From QHXM01 sp032160705 (GTDB lineage: Bacteria > Acidobacteriota > Blastocatellia > Pyrinomonadales > Pyrinomonadaceae): a stretch of DNA of 64,000 bases. Within the stretch, counting starts at the first letter, position 1. Every line of letters starts with the position of its first letter. The notes beneath the pieces were generated by a model. It searched no databases. It worked only from the letters and a program-made list of their open reading frames with translations, and was not told the DNA's origin. The position numbers and the translations under genes are program-made. The DNA is taken from positions 56,710-120,709 of the forward strand of contig JAVHVE010000022.1 of the NCBI GenBank assembly GCA_032160705.1, read 5' to 3'. Below are positions 36,562-46,188 of this stretch, piece by piece.

Positions 36562-36587
36562 CTATCAAATCCTCCGCGTCCTGATGT

Positions 36588-39551
36588 TTATTCAAGTTGC
36601 CAGTCGGCATCGCCGTAAGCCTCCAGGCAAAGCACCATCGGCAAGCCGCGGGCGAGAAGCCTGCGGCGCACATCCAGCATCACGTCGCCGAAGGTTGAGC
36701 CGCCCGGTTTCCCGGAAAGCTTTGAGAGCGTTCGGATGAACTCCATCGCCACCTCGGCGGCCTGCAAGGCAAGGACGGTCGAACCCGTGCTGAGGACGAT
36801 TGAGGCGTGCGCGCCGAAAAATGGGACGAAGCTTTCCAGGGGATTTTCCGGCGCGTGCGTGCTACAGCCGATGAGCATGACAAGCGGCCTCGCTTTCGAG
36901 CCGGGCTTGCGCACGTACTTTTCTTCGATGTCAACCACTCTGAGCCTGGGGAGCTTGCCGATTTCAAGCGAAGCCATGTTGCCTTCCTGCTCGCCCACCT
37001 CCGTGTGCGAAAGCAGGAGCAGCAGACTCGGCGAGGTGGTTTTGATTTTGGCAGCCCATTCCTTCCAGCTCATGACGTAATCCGTGTGCTTCGTCTTTTC
37101 TTTGAGCACCTTTTCCACTTTCTTAATCGTCCCCTTGTTGTCGCCTTCGTCAACCTTCTCGCTGGCGGCGAACAGCGCTTTATCGAGGACTTGAAGCGGC
37201 TGACGCTGCGAGCTGGCGGCGGCCTTCAGGCCGAAAGTTCCTTTCAGCTTGATCTTCTCGTCGTAGGTGTGTCGCTCGATGACGCGGTTAAGTCCCCAGA
37301 AGCCGAGCGGGCAGACGATGGTTTTTCTTTTCTTCGGCCCTCCGCACGCCTTGTCGCACTCTCCCGTCGGCAGAGACTTTTTGGCGAAAGCGCAGAGCTT
37401 GGCGTTCAAGTTCGGGGCTTCGTAGTCGTAGAGAAATTCGAGCGGGAGATTGCTTTCCGGTCTGGTCGAGATGATCTGGATTTTCTTCTTGTCTTTATCG
37501 AGCAGCCATTGCCCTTCGCGGCGAAGTCCAAAGAGGTATTTGTGGAGAAGCCTGCCGTGCGACGCCAGCTTGTTGAGCAGTTCGGTTGTGCGTTTCGCGC
37601 TGATGTCTTTGGGGAAGTCGCCAGCGTTGGCGAGGTTTGTCAATTCTCCGTTGAGAGCATCAATGGTCTGCTTGAACGACGTGTCGTCAATGGGGAACAT
37701 GTCCGCCTCTTCGCCGGACACAGCCATCGCCATAGGCTGCCCCTCGCTGCTGTGATTGAGAACGAGCGCGGCATCGAAGGTTTGCCGTCGCCGGAGGTCG
37801 TTGATGTCGGGCAGGACGCGCGCCTCGATGTCCACTTTGATCCGCCCCTTCTTCGCCTTACCGGAAGTTGCGACGGGCGCGTCCAGAATCGCGGTCTGAA
37901 TAACGCGGTTTCGGTGAAGCACGGTGATTCTCGCCCTAATGTGGTCGAGCGCCTGACCCGTGTGAAAGTAGAAACGGCATGGCGCGGTTGCGCCACTGGG
38001 CGGGAGGAACAGCTTCCCGAACTGCGGGTCGGGCGAGACGCGAGGCTCTGTAAAGAAGACCGTCAGGTGATGCCCCGTCTCGCTCGGCGGCAATTTCTCA
38101 ACGGGGAATTTTTCCGGCGCGCTTTCCCACTTCGTGCTGAGTGGGCCGATGCGAACGTCAACGGCGTAGGCAGCATCGGGCTTGAGCGCGCCGCGCTGCT
38201 GTTTGTCGCCGGGCGAGTCGAACACCTGAGCCTGAATCCGCCGGTCTTCAATCTTTTGCGGAATATCTTTGATAAGCGACTCCGCATCGCGGCTCCGCCT
38301 GGCGACATCAGTGGCAGTCCCCGACTCATATTTGTACTGATCCCTCGAATGCTCACGCCCCAGTTCTTCGGCAACTTCGAGCGCCCTGGCTCTGGTCGCG
38401 GTGGGCAGATGGCTTCCGCCGTTCTTCTTAACAGCCCTGCGGAAACCCGCCATGTGGCCGCCACCACCCCCATTACGGCTTTTAAATCCGGCAGGCCGTT
38501 TCGGGTAAAGGGGACGGCGCGAGCGTAGAGGTTTGGGGGGTGGAGGCAGCGAGGTCTCTGCGACTCTGCGTTTAAGCATCTGGCCGATGCGCGCCGCAGT
38601 GCGCGAGACGAGCGTGAGTTCGATCAAACTCCTCGACGCGGCGAGCAGCGGGGTCGGGGCTTCCACCTCACGGTTGACATTGAAAAGCGCCACGTCGAGC
38701 GGGTTGTCGTGCGATAACTCCGCGACCAGTCCCTTGAACCACTCGCCGCGACGTTCTGCCTCAATGAACAGCAGCCCGACGCCGCTCGTGCGAGCCTGCG
38801 TGCGCACGGCGTGAAGCAAGGCCGCAGCCTGCCCGGACAAATCTTTGCTCCCGCCAAGCACCAGCACGCAGTCGGCCTTCGGTCGCCACTTCTCCTTGAG
38901 CATCAAGGACAAAGCGCCGCGCAGCTCTTGCGGAAGAAGCAGCAGGTCGCAGTCATCGCCCTCGCTCAACAGGTCAACGAAATCAACGAGCTGCTTGAGG
39001 CTTGAAGGTTTGAACGCTTGTTCCAGTTGCTGGCGGAGTCGCTGGGAATCCTGGCCTTTCAAGAAACCGATTCGCAGCGGCCAGTTCCAGCCGACGGCGG
39101 TCTGCGGCTCGTCGGCGCGAACGTAAAGAGCCGTCGGGGCGATTTTATGAGGCTGCTGTTGTTGTTCTTCAGGGCTGAGATTTTTGACGGCGGGACTCAG
39201 CAGTTGTCCGGCGATCCAGAAATAATCTTCCACCCTGTCCAGATGAAGCTCGAAGCGCAGCGTGCCTTTGTGAGATTTTATGAACACCTCCCACGCTTGC
39301 GCGAAGAGGTGCGCCGTGCGGCGAGTTTTCAGCTTGCCCAATTCTCCCGGAGGCACGACGCTGAGTCGCCAGCCGAGCAATCCTTTCGACTCAGCAGCAG
39401 CTTTGGAAAGCGCCCGCTGGACGGTCTCGACATTCAGCGAACCCGGCCAACTTTCGATTGTGCCCTGAAACACGCCGAGCGCCGCCAGCGCCATAGCAAA
39501 GCCCTCTGGCGGAAGCTCAAGCCCCCAGAGACCAAAATCATTTCGCTTCAT
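36588..39551 (-). CDS. Large CHAT-domain (caspase-like) protease
   Basis: About 987 residues from the ATG at 39551, which has GGAGG five bases upstream (a GTG two codons earlier is less well spaced). The C-terminal about 350 residues are a CHAT domain: KKKIQIISTRPESNLPLEFL, then LLLLLSHTEVGE with catalytic-type His849 and RPLVMLIGCSTHA with Cys896, and IVLSTGSTVLALQAAEVAME towards the end. The middle (about 445-620) is beta-rich (KLFLPPSGATAPCRFYFHTG, ARITVLHRNRVIQTAILDAP). The N-terminal about 340 residues contain CDLLLLPQELRGALS and DCVLVLGGSKDLSGQAAALL, and a basic Gly/Pro linker follows. CHAT proteases often execute bacterial immune responses. The paired MBL gene follows immediately. Confidence 0.88.
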   Translation of the reverse strand: MKRNDFGLWGLELPPEGFAMALAALGVFQGTIESWPGSLNVETVQRALSKAAAESKGLLGWRLSVVPPGELGKLKTRRTAHLFAQAWEVFIKSHKGTLRFELHLDRVEDYFWIAGQLLSPAVKNLSPEEQQQQPHKIAPTALYVRADEPQTAVGWNWPLRIGFLKGQDSQRLRQQLEQAFKPSSLKQLVDFVDLLSEGDDCDLLLLPQELRGALSLMLKEKWRPKADCVLVLGGSKDLSGQAAALLHAVRTQARTSGVGLLFIEAERRGEWFKGLVAELSHDNPLDVALFNVNREVEAPTPLLAASRSLIELTLVSRTAARIGQMLKRRVAETSLPPPPKPLRSRRPLYPKRPAGFKSRNGGGGGHMAGFRRAVKKNGGSHLPTATRARALEVAEELGREHSRDQYKYESGTATDVARRSRDAESLIKDIPQKIEDRRIQAQVFDSPGDKQQRGALKPDAAYAVDVRIGPLSTKWESAPEKFPVEKLPPSETGHHLTVFFTEPRVSPDPQFGKLFLPPSGATAPCRFYFHTGQALDHIRARITVLHRNRVIQTAILDAPVATSGKAKKGRIKVDIEARVLPDINDLRRRQTFDAALVLNHSSEGQPMAMAVSGEEADMFPIDDTSFKQTIDALNGELTNLANAGDFPKDISAKRTTELLNKLASHGRLLHKYLFGLRREGQWLLDKDKKKIQIISTRPESNLPLEFLYDYEAPNLNAKLCAFAKKSLPTGECDKACGGPKKRKTIVCPLGFWGLNRVIERHTYDEKIKLKGTFGLKAAASSQRQPLQVLDKALFAASEKVDEGDNKGTIKKVEKVLKEKTKHTDYVMSWKEWAAKIKTTSPSLLLLLSHTEVGEQEGNMASLEIGKLPRLRVVDIEEKYVRKPGSKARPLVMLIGCSTHAPENPLESFVPFFGAHASIVLSTGSTVLALQAAEVAMEFIRTLSKLSGKPGGSTFGDVMLDVRRRLLARGLPMVLCLEAYGDADWQLE

Positions 39552-40043
39552 CTCCACCTCCGTCCGCGCGTGGCTCAGTTTAGTGATTCAAAAATCAGAA
39601 GTCTTATGCTTGAAAAGAGCGGCCAGAGTGAGAAAGCACAGGTAAGAATGAGTACACGCGCAAAATAGTCCATCCTTCTACCGCGTGTCAATAATTTGTC
39701 GGCGGCAGCGAGCGGGTCATAATCTCTCATTATTGGGGAGGTTTAAAACCGAGTTATTGAGGGAATTTCTTAACGAGTCTCAGGTCACGCTTAATATTTG
39801 AGCAGCGAGAAGACGCGACCGGGCAAATCGCGCGAGCTTTTGATGCCTGCTAACTCGGATTTAGACACTCCTTTCACGGTATTTAGCGCTTGCCTTTGCT
39901 ATGTTCAGCTACTATCATGGCACGCTGCGTGTTTTTGTGTGCAAAGGTGCACAAAAGCGGTAGATATTAAAGCATTTTTCCAGATTGGTTATTCGGGCGC
40001 GTTTCCCCATCTTCAGAGAGCGTCCGTCTGAGGAGAACGATAC
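39552..40043. other. Divergent intergenic region between the CHAT operon and the radical SAM gene
   Basis: 492 bp with the starts of both neighbours pointing away from it, so it should hold both promoters. A short imperfect inverted repeat (TTTTGTGTGC and GTGCACAAAA, about 39933-39956) lies roughly 90-110 bp before the radical SAM start and could be an operator. I see no convincing gene. Confidence 0.45.
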
Positions 40044-42020
<1,977 letters not shown>

Positions 42021-42069
42021 GAATTCTCGCTGGAAGAGGCGGCGCAAAGAAGCCGTCCAGTAAGTCTAT

Positions 42070-42107
42070 AAAAAGATGCGCGGCACTTAATGGCCGCGCA
42101 TCTTTTT
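42070..42107 (+). terminator. Rho-independent terminator of the radical SAM gene
   Basis: AAAAAGATGCGCGGC (42070-42084) and GCCGCGCATCTTTTT (42093-42107) form a perfect 15-bp stem with an eight-base loop, followed by ATTTTC. It lies 50 bp past the radical SAM stop and before the next gene's promoter. Confidence 0.92.
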
Positions 42108-42199
42108 ATTTTCAGCCGCAGCTTGAAACGACAAACGCCTGGCATCGGGATTGCCAAGGCCTCTTCGGGAAGTAATTTTAACCGTCAGGAGTCTGTCGT

Positions 42200-43015
42200 A
42201 TGAAAAAGCTATTGTCCGCGTTTTTATTGCCGCTGCTGCTCGTTCAAACAACGCCTTTACTGGCCGTGGCCTCTGCGCAGGAAGCAGCGAAAACTATCCA
42301 ACAGTCGCAACAGGCCGTCACCCCCTTGAGCAATCAAGATGTGCTCAGAATGGTCAAAGCCGATTTCACGCCGGAAACCATCATCGCCCAGATTAAATCT
42401 TCACCATGCAACTTTGCGACGACGCCCGCTGCCTTACAGCACCTGAAAGAAGAGAGTGTGCCTGATGCGGTGATTGTCGCGATGGTTATGGCACCGAAGA
42501 CCGCCGCATCTCAAAATCATTCTTCAACGCTAGAGCCACAGAAAAACATCAAGGTGAAAATTCCAAACGGTCTGCTCATAGAATTGGAAGCGCCCTTTAC
42601 AGTGAGTTCCCAGGACGTGAGAAAAGGCGATGCGATCAGCTTTCGTGTGGTCAATCCGGTGAAGGTGGATGGAGTGGTGGTGATTGAGCCTGGCGCAACC
42701 GCGACCGGGCGGGTGGTCGAGGCAAGCCGTGGCGGACATTTCGGACGCGCTGGCCGACTGGCCTGGGCGATGGAGAACGTGACGGCTGTGGACGGGACGC
42801 GGATTCCGCTGCAAACGGCGGGCAGAATCGTCGGCGATAGCCATGCCGCCAAAGTCATCACCCAGACAGTCGCCATGGGAGCATTGCTCTGGGTCGTCGC
42901 GCCAGTGGCACTCTTTCACGGATTCAAGCGAGGCGAGAACGCGATTCTTCCGGCGGGCAAACGGCTCGAAGTTTTAGTCCGTGGAGAATCGTCGGTCAAC
43001 GCGGAGGGGAGATAA
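42200..43015 (+). CDS. Secreted protein with a helical domain and a C-terminal beta domain
   Basis: 271 residues. MKKLLSAFLLPLLLVQTTPL is a signal peptide with probable cleavage near ASAQ. Residues about 42-98 (LSNQDVLRMVKADFTPETII, ALQHLKEESVPDAVIVAMV) form a compact helical unit of a type repeated in acidobacterial exported proteins. After a linker, residues about 115-265 form a beta-rich domain (VKIPNGLLIELEAPFTVSSQ, VVIEPGATATGRVVEASRGG) and a short hydrophobic stretch (TVAMGALLWVVAPVALFHGF). CAGGAG precedes the ATG. The function is unknown. Confidence 0.75.
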   Translation: MKKLLSAFLLPLLLVQTTPLLAVASAQEAAKTIQQSQQAVTPLSNQDVLRMVKADFTPETIIAQIKSSPCNFATTPAALQHLKEESVPDAVIVAMVMAPKTAASQNHSSTLEPQKNIKVKIPNGLLIELEAPFTVSSQDVRKGDAISFRVVNPVKVDGVVVIEPGATATGRVVEASRGGHFGRAGRLAWAMENVTAVDGTRIPLQTAGRIVGDSHAAKVITQTVAMGALLWVVAPVALFHGFKRGENAILPAGKRLEVLVRGESSVNAEGR

Positions 43016-43017
43016 AG

Positions 43018-43120
43018 CAGAATTCAGGAGTCAGAAGCCAGAATCCAGAATAAAAGAAAATCTGTAGCAGTGGTTCTCCGCCTTATCTTCTGACTTCTGG
43101 ATTCTGGATTCTGAATTCTG
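43018..43120. repeat. Inverted heptamer array (CAGAATC/CAGAAGT family)
   Basis: The left arm at 43018-43052 (CAGAATTCAGGAGTCAGAAG and related units) and the right arm at 43086-43120 are reverse complements. It lies between the convergent stops of the secreted protein and the HisKA protein and could terminate both. Confidence 0.85.
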
Positions 43121-43128
43121 TTTTCCGC

Positions 43129-43419
43129 TCATTTCTTCGTCGGTCGTTGGATATCGCGGAGTTGCGCGACGGTGTCCCTGATTCTGGCGGCGAGTTGTTC
43201 AATCGTTTCGACGCGCCGACGCGCCGTCGGGCTCAACTCCTCGCGCAGGAGCAACTGCGCCTGACCGATAACACCCGTCAACGGATTATTAATTTCATGG
43301 CGGACATGCGCCACCAGGTCTGCGATCTCCGCGAACTTTGCTTCATATTCGGCGATTAAAGAGCGTAGGCGCTGCTCCATCAACTCGGTCGTGCGGTCGC
43401 CCGTTTTGTCGGTGCTCAT
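43129..43419 (-). CDS. Stand-alone HisKA-type dimerisation and phosphoacceptor protein
   Basis: 96 residues from ATG 43419 (MSTDKTGDRTTELMEQRLRS). A helical stretch leads to ADLVAHVRHEINNPLTGVIG, a histidine-kinase H-box with H41, followed by the second HisKA helix (TARRRVETIEQLAARIRDTV). No HATPase domain follows; the stop is at 43129 and the array lies beyond. Either it is a deliberate phosphotransfer or dimerisation adaptor, or it is the remnant of a kinase that lost its ATPase. The frame upstream to 43563 is low-quality sequence and was not included. Confidence 0.6.
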   Translation of the reverse strand: MSTDKTGDRTTELMEQRLRSLIAEYEAKFAEIADLVAHVRHEINNPLTGVIGQAQLLLREELSPTARRRVETIEQLAARIRDTVAQLRDIQRPTKK

Positions 43420-43651
43420 TTGTTTATGCCATCCCTTCAGGAAAGCCGCTGTTGGAAGCTGATGAAGCAACGAATGCTGTTCAACAACCAGCGAGAAAGA
43501 GCGGCTGCGACCTGGCTTCCATTGTGCGTCCGATGCGCAACGCCGGGCAAGTAGAAAAATCACGCGCTGCCGTTAGAGTCAAAGCTCTTCAACTCGCGTG
43601 TAGTGCGGTTGACAACCACAGCCAGCATCCGTAAATTTATTCTCCCGTGTT

Positions 43652-43725
43652 GGGAGGTCGTCCAATGGTAGGACTCCAGACTCTGGATCTGGCTATCGGG
43701 GTTCGAGTCCCTGCCTCCCAGCCAT
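43652..43725 (+). tRNA. tRNA-Gln (anticodon CTG)
   Basis: A complete cloverleaf of 74 nt: acceptor TGGGAGG pairs with CCTCCCA; D stem GTCC/GGAC; anticodon stem CCAGA/TCTGG with loop CTCTGGA giving anticodon CTG; T arm CGGGG-TTCGAGT-CCCTG; discriminator G and encoded CCA. U1 and G73 are standard for tRNA-Gln. Confidence 0.95.
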
Positions 43726-43741
43726 TAAGTAACAAATATTT

Positions 43742-43774
43742 ACGGGCAGCCTAAAATCATAGCTGCCCGTTTTG
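43742..43774 (+). terminator. Terminator of tRNA-Gln
   Basis: ACGGGCAGC (43742-43750) and GCTGCCCGT (43762-43770) form a nine-bp stem with an eleven-base loop, followed at once by TTTTG. It lies 17 bp after the tRNA. Confidence 0.8.
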
Positions 43775-44036
43775 TGTGCCTATGGTGTGCTAACCCTTGA
43801 AAGCATCGGGCGCTTCTAGTGGAATGGAATCCGCGCTATACAGAACCATTGCTTAAGAATATAGTGTTACCGAATCGAGCATAGGTCACTCCCTTCGCAG
43901 CTTCTCTGGAATGTACCAGACGATCTGAAGTTCATAGCCAGCTCCATCACCCAACAAGAGGAAATGAAAATCTGGAAGGAAGATTTCAGACAATGAACTT
44001 AACATTTGGCGAAGTTGCCTTTTGTCGGCTACGCCG
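43775..44036. other. Non-coding stretch between tRNA-Gln and the first attC-like site
   Basis: 262 bp with no intact gene. It may be the body of an older cassette whose attC-like site is at 44037. It holds the short minus-strand frame at 43886-44005. Confidence 0.4.
43886..44005 (-). pseudogene. Short minus-strand remnant frame
   Basis: From ATG 44005 the frame reads MLSSLSEIFLPDFHFLLLGD and ends GAGYELQIVWYIPEKLRRE at the stop (43886-43888). The frame is also open upstream into the attC-like site (GVADKRQLRQ). It reads like true protein, but I see no ribosome binding site and no full domain. It is probably the tail of an older cassette gene or a fragment; I do not recognise it. Confidence 0.3.
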
Positions 44037-44144
44037 CGCCCAACAAGTCTTTGGACCGGAGCGGCTGTAGCGCGTTTCTCAAGTTTTGTGTTGCGCTCAA
44101 CGGCTTTTCCGCTCGCGCCGCTCGGTCAACTATGACGTTGGGCG
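44037..44144 (+). other. attC-like integron recombination site 1
   Basis: CGCCCAAC (44037-44044, R'' fitting RYYYAAC) pairs with GTTGGGCG (44137-44144, R' fitting GTTRRRY). Inside, ACCGGAGCGGC (44055-44065) pairs with GCCGCTCGGT (44117-44126) except for one extra G, which matches the extrahelical base expected of attC. Cleavage would fall between G44137 and T44138. Confidence 0.7.
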
Positions 44145-44179
44145 GCTATGTTTTAACAATCTGAAAAGGAGAGAAAATA

Positions 44180-44716
44180 ATGACAAAGTTTTTCCTGGGA
44201 TCACTGATCGTGTTGTGTTGTCTCACTAGCGTGTTGTCTCAATCTCGTAAGCAAGCGACTGTTAAGGAGAAGAGAGCACTCCTTCTACAAATGGCAAGAG
44301 ATACGACACAACTCAATGACATGATCTACCATTCATTAGGTGGATTTAAGAGTGCGTTAAAGGCCATGCGCGTAAAAAAGACAGACCTCAATGGGGATGG
44401 TCAGCCGGACTATCTTACCGAGGTACGAGACGAAGATGGGGTGATGTGTACGAGAGGCAACTGCCCGAGGTGGGCGTATCGCAAGTCAGGCAACGGATAT
44501 AAGAAGTTACTTGAAACCAGTGGCACCGAACTCTTACTGGAGAAGACTTCAACTAATGGCTACCGCGACCTTCAAAGCTATGAAGCAAGAGATATCCCCA
44601 ATGAATATTTTGTGTACGTTTATAAATACGATGGCAATCAGTATCAAAATGCGCAGTGCCATGAGGGTAAGTATGACGGGAAAAGGATGAAGGTTCTTCC
44701 CAAGACGTGTGAATAG
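44180..44716 (+). CDS. Secreted protein carried on an integron-like gene cassette
   Basis: 178 residues. MTKFFLGSLIVLCCLTSVLS is a signal peptide. The mature part has a helical segment (EKRALLLQMARDTTQLNDMI), a calcium-loop-like DLNGDGQPDYLTEVRDEDGV, and four cysteines beyond the signal peptide (CTRGNC, CHEG and the C-terminal C). AAGGAG lies well placed before the ATG. The gene sits alone between two attC-like sites 36 and 33 bp away, exactly as in an integron cassette. No family is recognised, and the function is unknown. Confidence 0.75.
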   Translation: MTKFFLGSLIVLCCLTSVLSQSRKQATVKEKRALLLQMARDTTQLNDMIYHSLGGFKSALKAMRVKKTDLNGDGQPDYLTEVRDEDGVMCTRGNCPRWAYRKSGNGYKKLLETSGTELLLEKTSTNGYRDLQSYEARDIPNEYFVYVYKYDGNQYQNAQCHEGKYDGKRMKVLPKTCE

Positions 44717-44749
44717 GCGGAGCAATAATAGCAGTTAAATTTACAACGC

Positions 44750-44853
44750 CGCCCAGCAACTCATTGAACCGGAGCGTGACTCGCAGAACTTCCATCCGCG
44801 AGACTCTGTTGTGATCGCGGTTTCTCGCGCTCGGTCAGATACCGTGTTAGGTG
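44750..44853 (+). other. attC-like integron recombination site 2
   Basis: CGCCCAGC (44750-44757) begins a site aligned with site 1 at most positions. TTGAACCGGAGCG (44764-44776) pairs with CGCTCGGTCA (44828-44837) with unpaired bases, and R' is GTTAGGT (44846-44852). R' does not match its own R'', but CGCCCAGC does pair (one G-T) with the cassette's other end, GTTGGGCG at 44137, as expected if the cassette circularises. The IS110 reading frame ends immediately at 44854. Confidence 0.65.
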
Positions 44854-45825
44854 TCAAGCATTTTGTGCATACAGCGGATCATACGGCTTGCCACTCTTCA
44901 AGACTCCGTAAGCAAGGTGAATCAGTTTACGCATCACCGCACCGATGATCTGCATCTCGCACTTGCCGCGCTCTCGCAATCCCTTCGCCCACTCTTTGAT
45001 CACCGGATTACATCTGAGCGCAGTTATCGCCGGGAAGTACAGTGAGCTACGAATGCGCGGCGTCCCCATCTTTGACAATCGTGCATGGCCTCGCACTGAC
45101 TTACCAGATTCACGCAGACGCGGTGCCAGCCCGGCGAAGGCAGCTACCTGTCGTGCATTCTCGTAACGATGGAAGTTGATTTCACTCATTAGTCTCGACA
45201 CCGTAGCTTCACCAAGACCGGGGATAGAGAGCAACAGATCACGCTCAGCTTTCAACTGAGGATGATTATTGATCTGTTTGCGAATCAGCTTTTCAGTTCG
45301 CTTGATCTGTTCCTCCAGATGGCTGATCACGCTCTCGATGGAAGCTCTGACCTCAGGTGTGCTCAGACCACTGGACAACCTGTTAGACTCCATCGTGTGC
45401 ATCTCAATGAGTGAGTCGAGTCTTCTGACAAGTGCCTGTAGCTCTCGTACTTCGGGCGCAGCAGGCGTCCATAGCTGTGGCTTTTGTGTCAGGCAGAAGC
45501 GTGCGATCAACTCGGCATCCACACGATCTGTCTTGGTGCGTGAGAGTTGCGCCCCGGCGTAGGCTTTAGTGGCTGCCGGGTTGACGAGGCTCACCTGATG
45601 AGCGTTGTCATAAAGGTAAGCGGCGAGTGGCTCCGAGTAGGTGCCTGTAGCTTCCAGACAGGCGTGAATCTGGGTGACGTTGTACTTGTTGAGCCAGTCA
45701 GAAAGCTGAGTGAAACCAGCCTCATTGTTAGCGAAGACGCGATGGCGAAGCCGTCCATCTTCGCGGATCAGACAGACATTGAACTTCAGTTTCGCGACAT
45801 CAATGCCGAGGATGTGAAGATACAT
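44854..45825 (-). CDS. IS110-family transposase
   Basis: 323 residues, normal length. The N-terminal RuvC-like domain has GIDVAK (D9), CLEATGTYSEP (E58) and RTKTDRVDAELIA (D100, D103), the DEDD set. A coiled-coil middle (about 120-195) leads to the Transposase_20 domain: LLLSIPGLGEATVSRLMSEI and FAGLAPRLRESGKSVRG, where S240 in the SG motif is the likely catalytic serine, then SKMGTPRIRSSLYFPAITAL. AAGGAG lies nine bases before the ATG. The gene is intact. Its stop codon abuts the attC-like R' site, so the 3' non-coding end is almost absent and the 5' end is long. Confidence 0.93.
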   Translation of the reverse strand: MYLHILGIDVAKLKFNVCLIREDGRLRHRVFANNEAGFTQLSDWLNKYNVTQIHACLEATGTYSEPLAAYLYDNAHQVSLVNPAATKAYAGAQLSRTKTDRVDAELIARFCLTQKPQLWTPAAPEVRELQALVRRLDSLIEMHTMESNRLSSGLSTPEVRASIESVISHLEEQIKRTEKLIRKQINNHPQLKAERDLLLSIPGLGEATVSRLMSEINFHRYENARQVAAFAGLAPRLRESGKSVRGHARLSKMGTPRIRSSLYFPAITALRCNPVIKEWAKGLRERGKCEMQIIGAVMRKLIHLAYGVLKSGKPYDPLYAQNA

Positions 45826-46060
45826 TTGAAAGACTCCTTATCCTTGATAATCTCGCGGCGCCGGATCAAACTTGCCAATACAAGCTCTTCTCAAAAGAGA
45901 GGCTTCAGATACCGTCCGATCTTCGGGGCGCTCGCAAAGGTTCTGGCGCACGGGAGCTGATCTAACCGGCAGGCTCATCAAGCCTCAATTCGGGCTCGGC
46001 TTCACCGGCGCCATTTTCATGATGTATGTTGACTACTCAGGCGACTAGAGTCAACATACA
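45826..46060 (-). ncRNA. Candidate IS110 bridge RNA region
   Basis: About 235 bp of non-coding sequence upstream of the transposase start, where IS110-group elements encode their bridge RNA. Three hairpins are visible: TTGAT/ATCAA (45844-45869), AAGCTCTTCTC/GAGAGGCTT (45882-45905) and a 12-bp stem TGTATGTTGACT/AGTCAACATACA (46023-46034 with 46049-46060). The target- and donor-binding loops could not be assigned by eye. Confidence 0.4.
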
Positions 46061-46188
46061 AATTCGGACGTTAGATTGCTTGCACTGATGGACGTGTGCA
46101 GATAGCGGGAGGACGTTGACGCCAATCGAATTTTGAGATAGAAGCACCTTGCTCCATTCACTTCATCTTTTAAAGGAACTCCAAGCAG

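Larger units (their letters stand above)
44851..46074 (-). mobile_element. IS110-family insertion sequence in an attC-like site
   Basis: About 1.22 kb holding one DEDD transposase gene and a long 5' non-coding end. GTTAG occurs on both outer sides (44846-44850 and 46070-46074), consistent with insertion at the GTTRRRY core of an attC and limited target duplication. No terminal inverted repeats are seen, as is normal for IS110. The ends are inferred from the GTTAG copies and have not been compared with other copies. Confidence 0.7.

Noticed and set aside
36807..38528. 573-residue open frame on the plus strand
   Set aside because: It is wholly antisense to the CHAT gene; its sequence has no domain and mirrors the codon bias of the real frame.
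43775..43800. Phage or island attachment site next to tRNA-Gln
   Set aside because: I found no repeat of the tRNA 3' end downstream and no tyrosine integrase, so tRNA-targeted integration is not supported.
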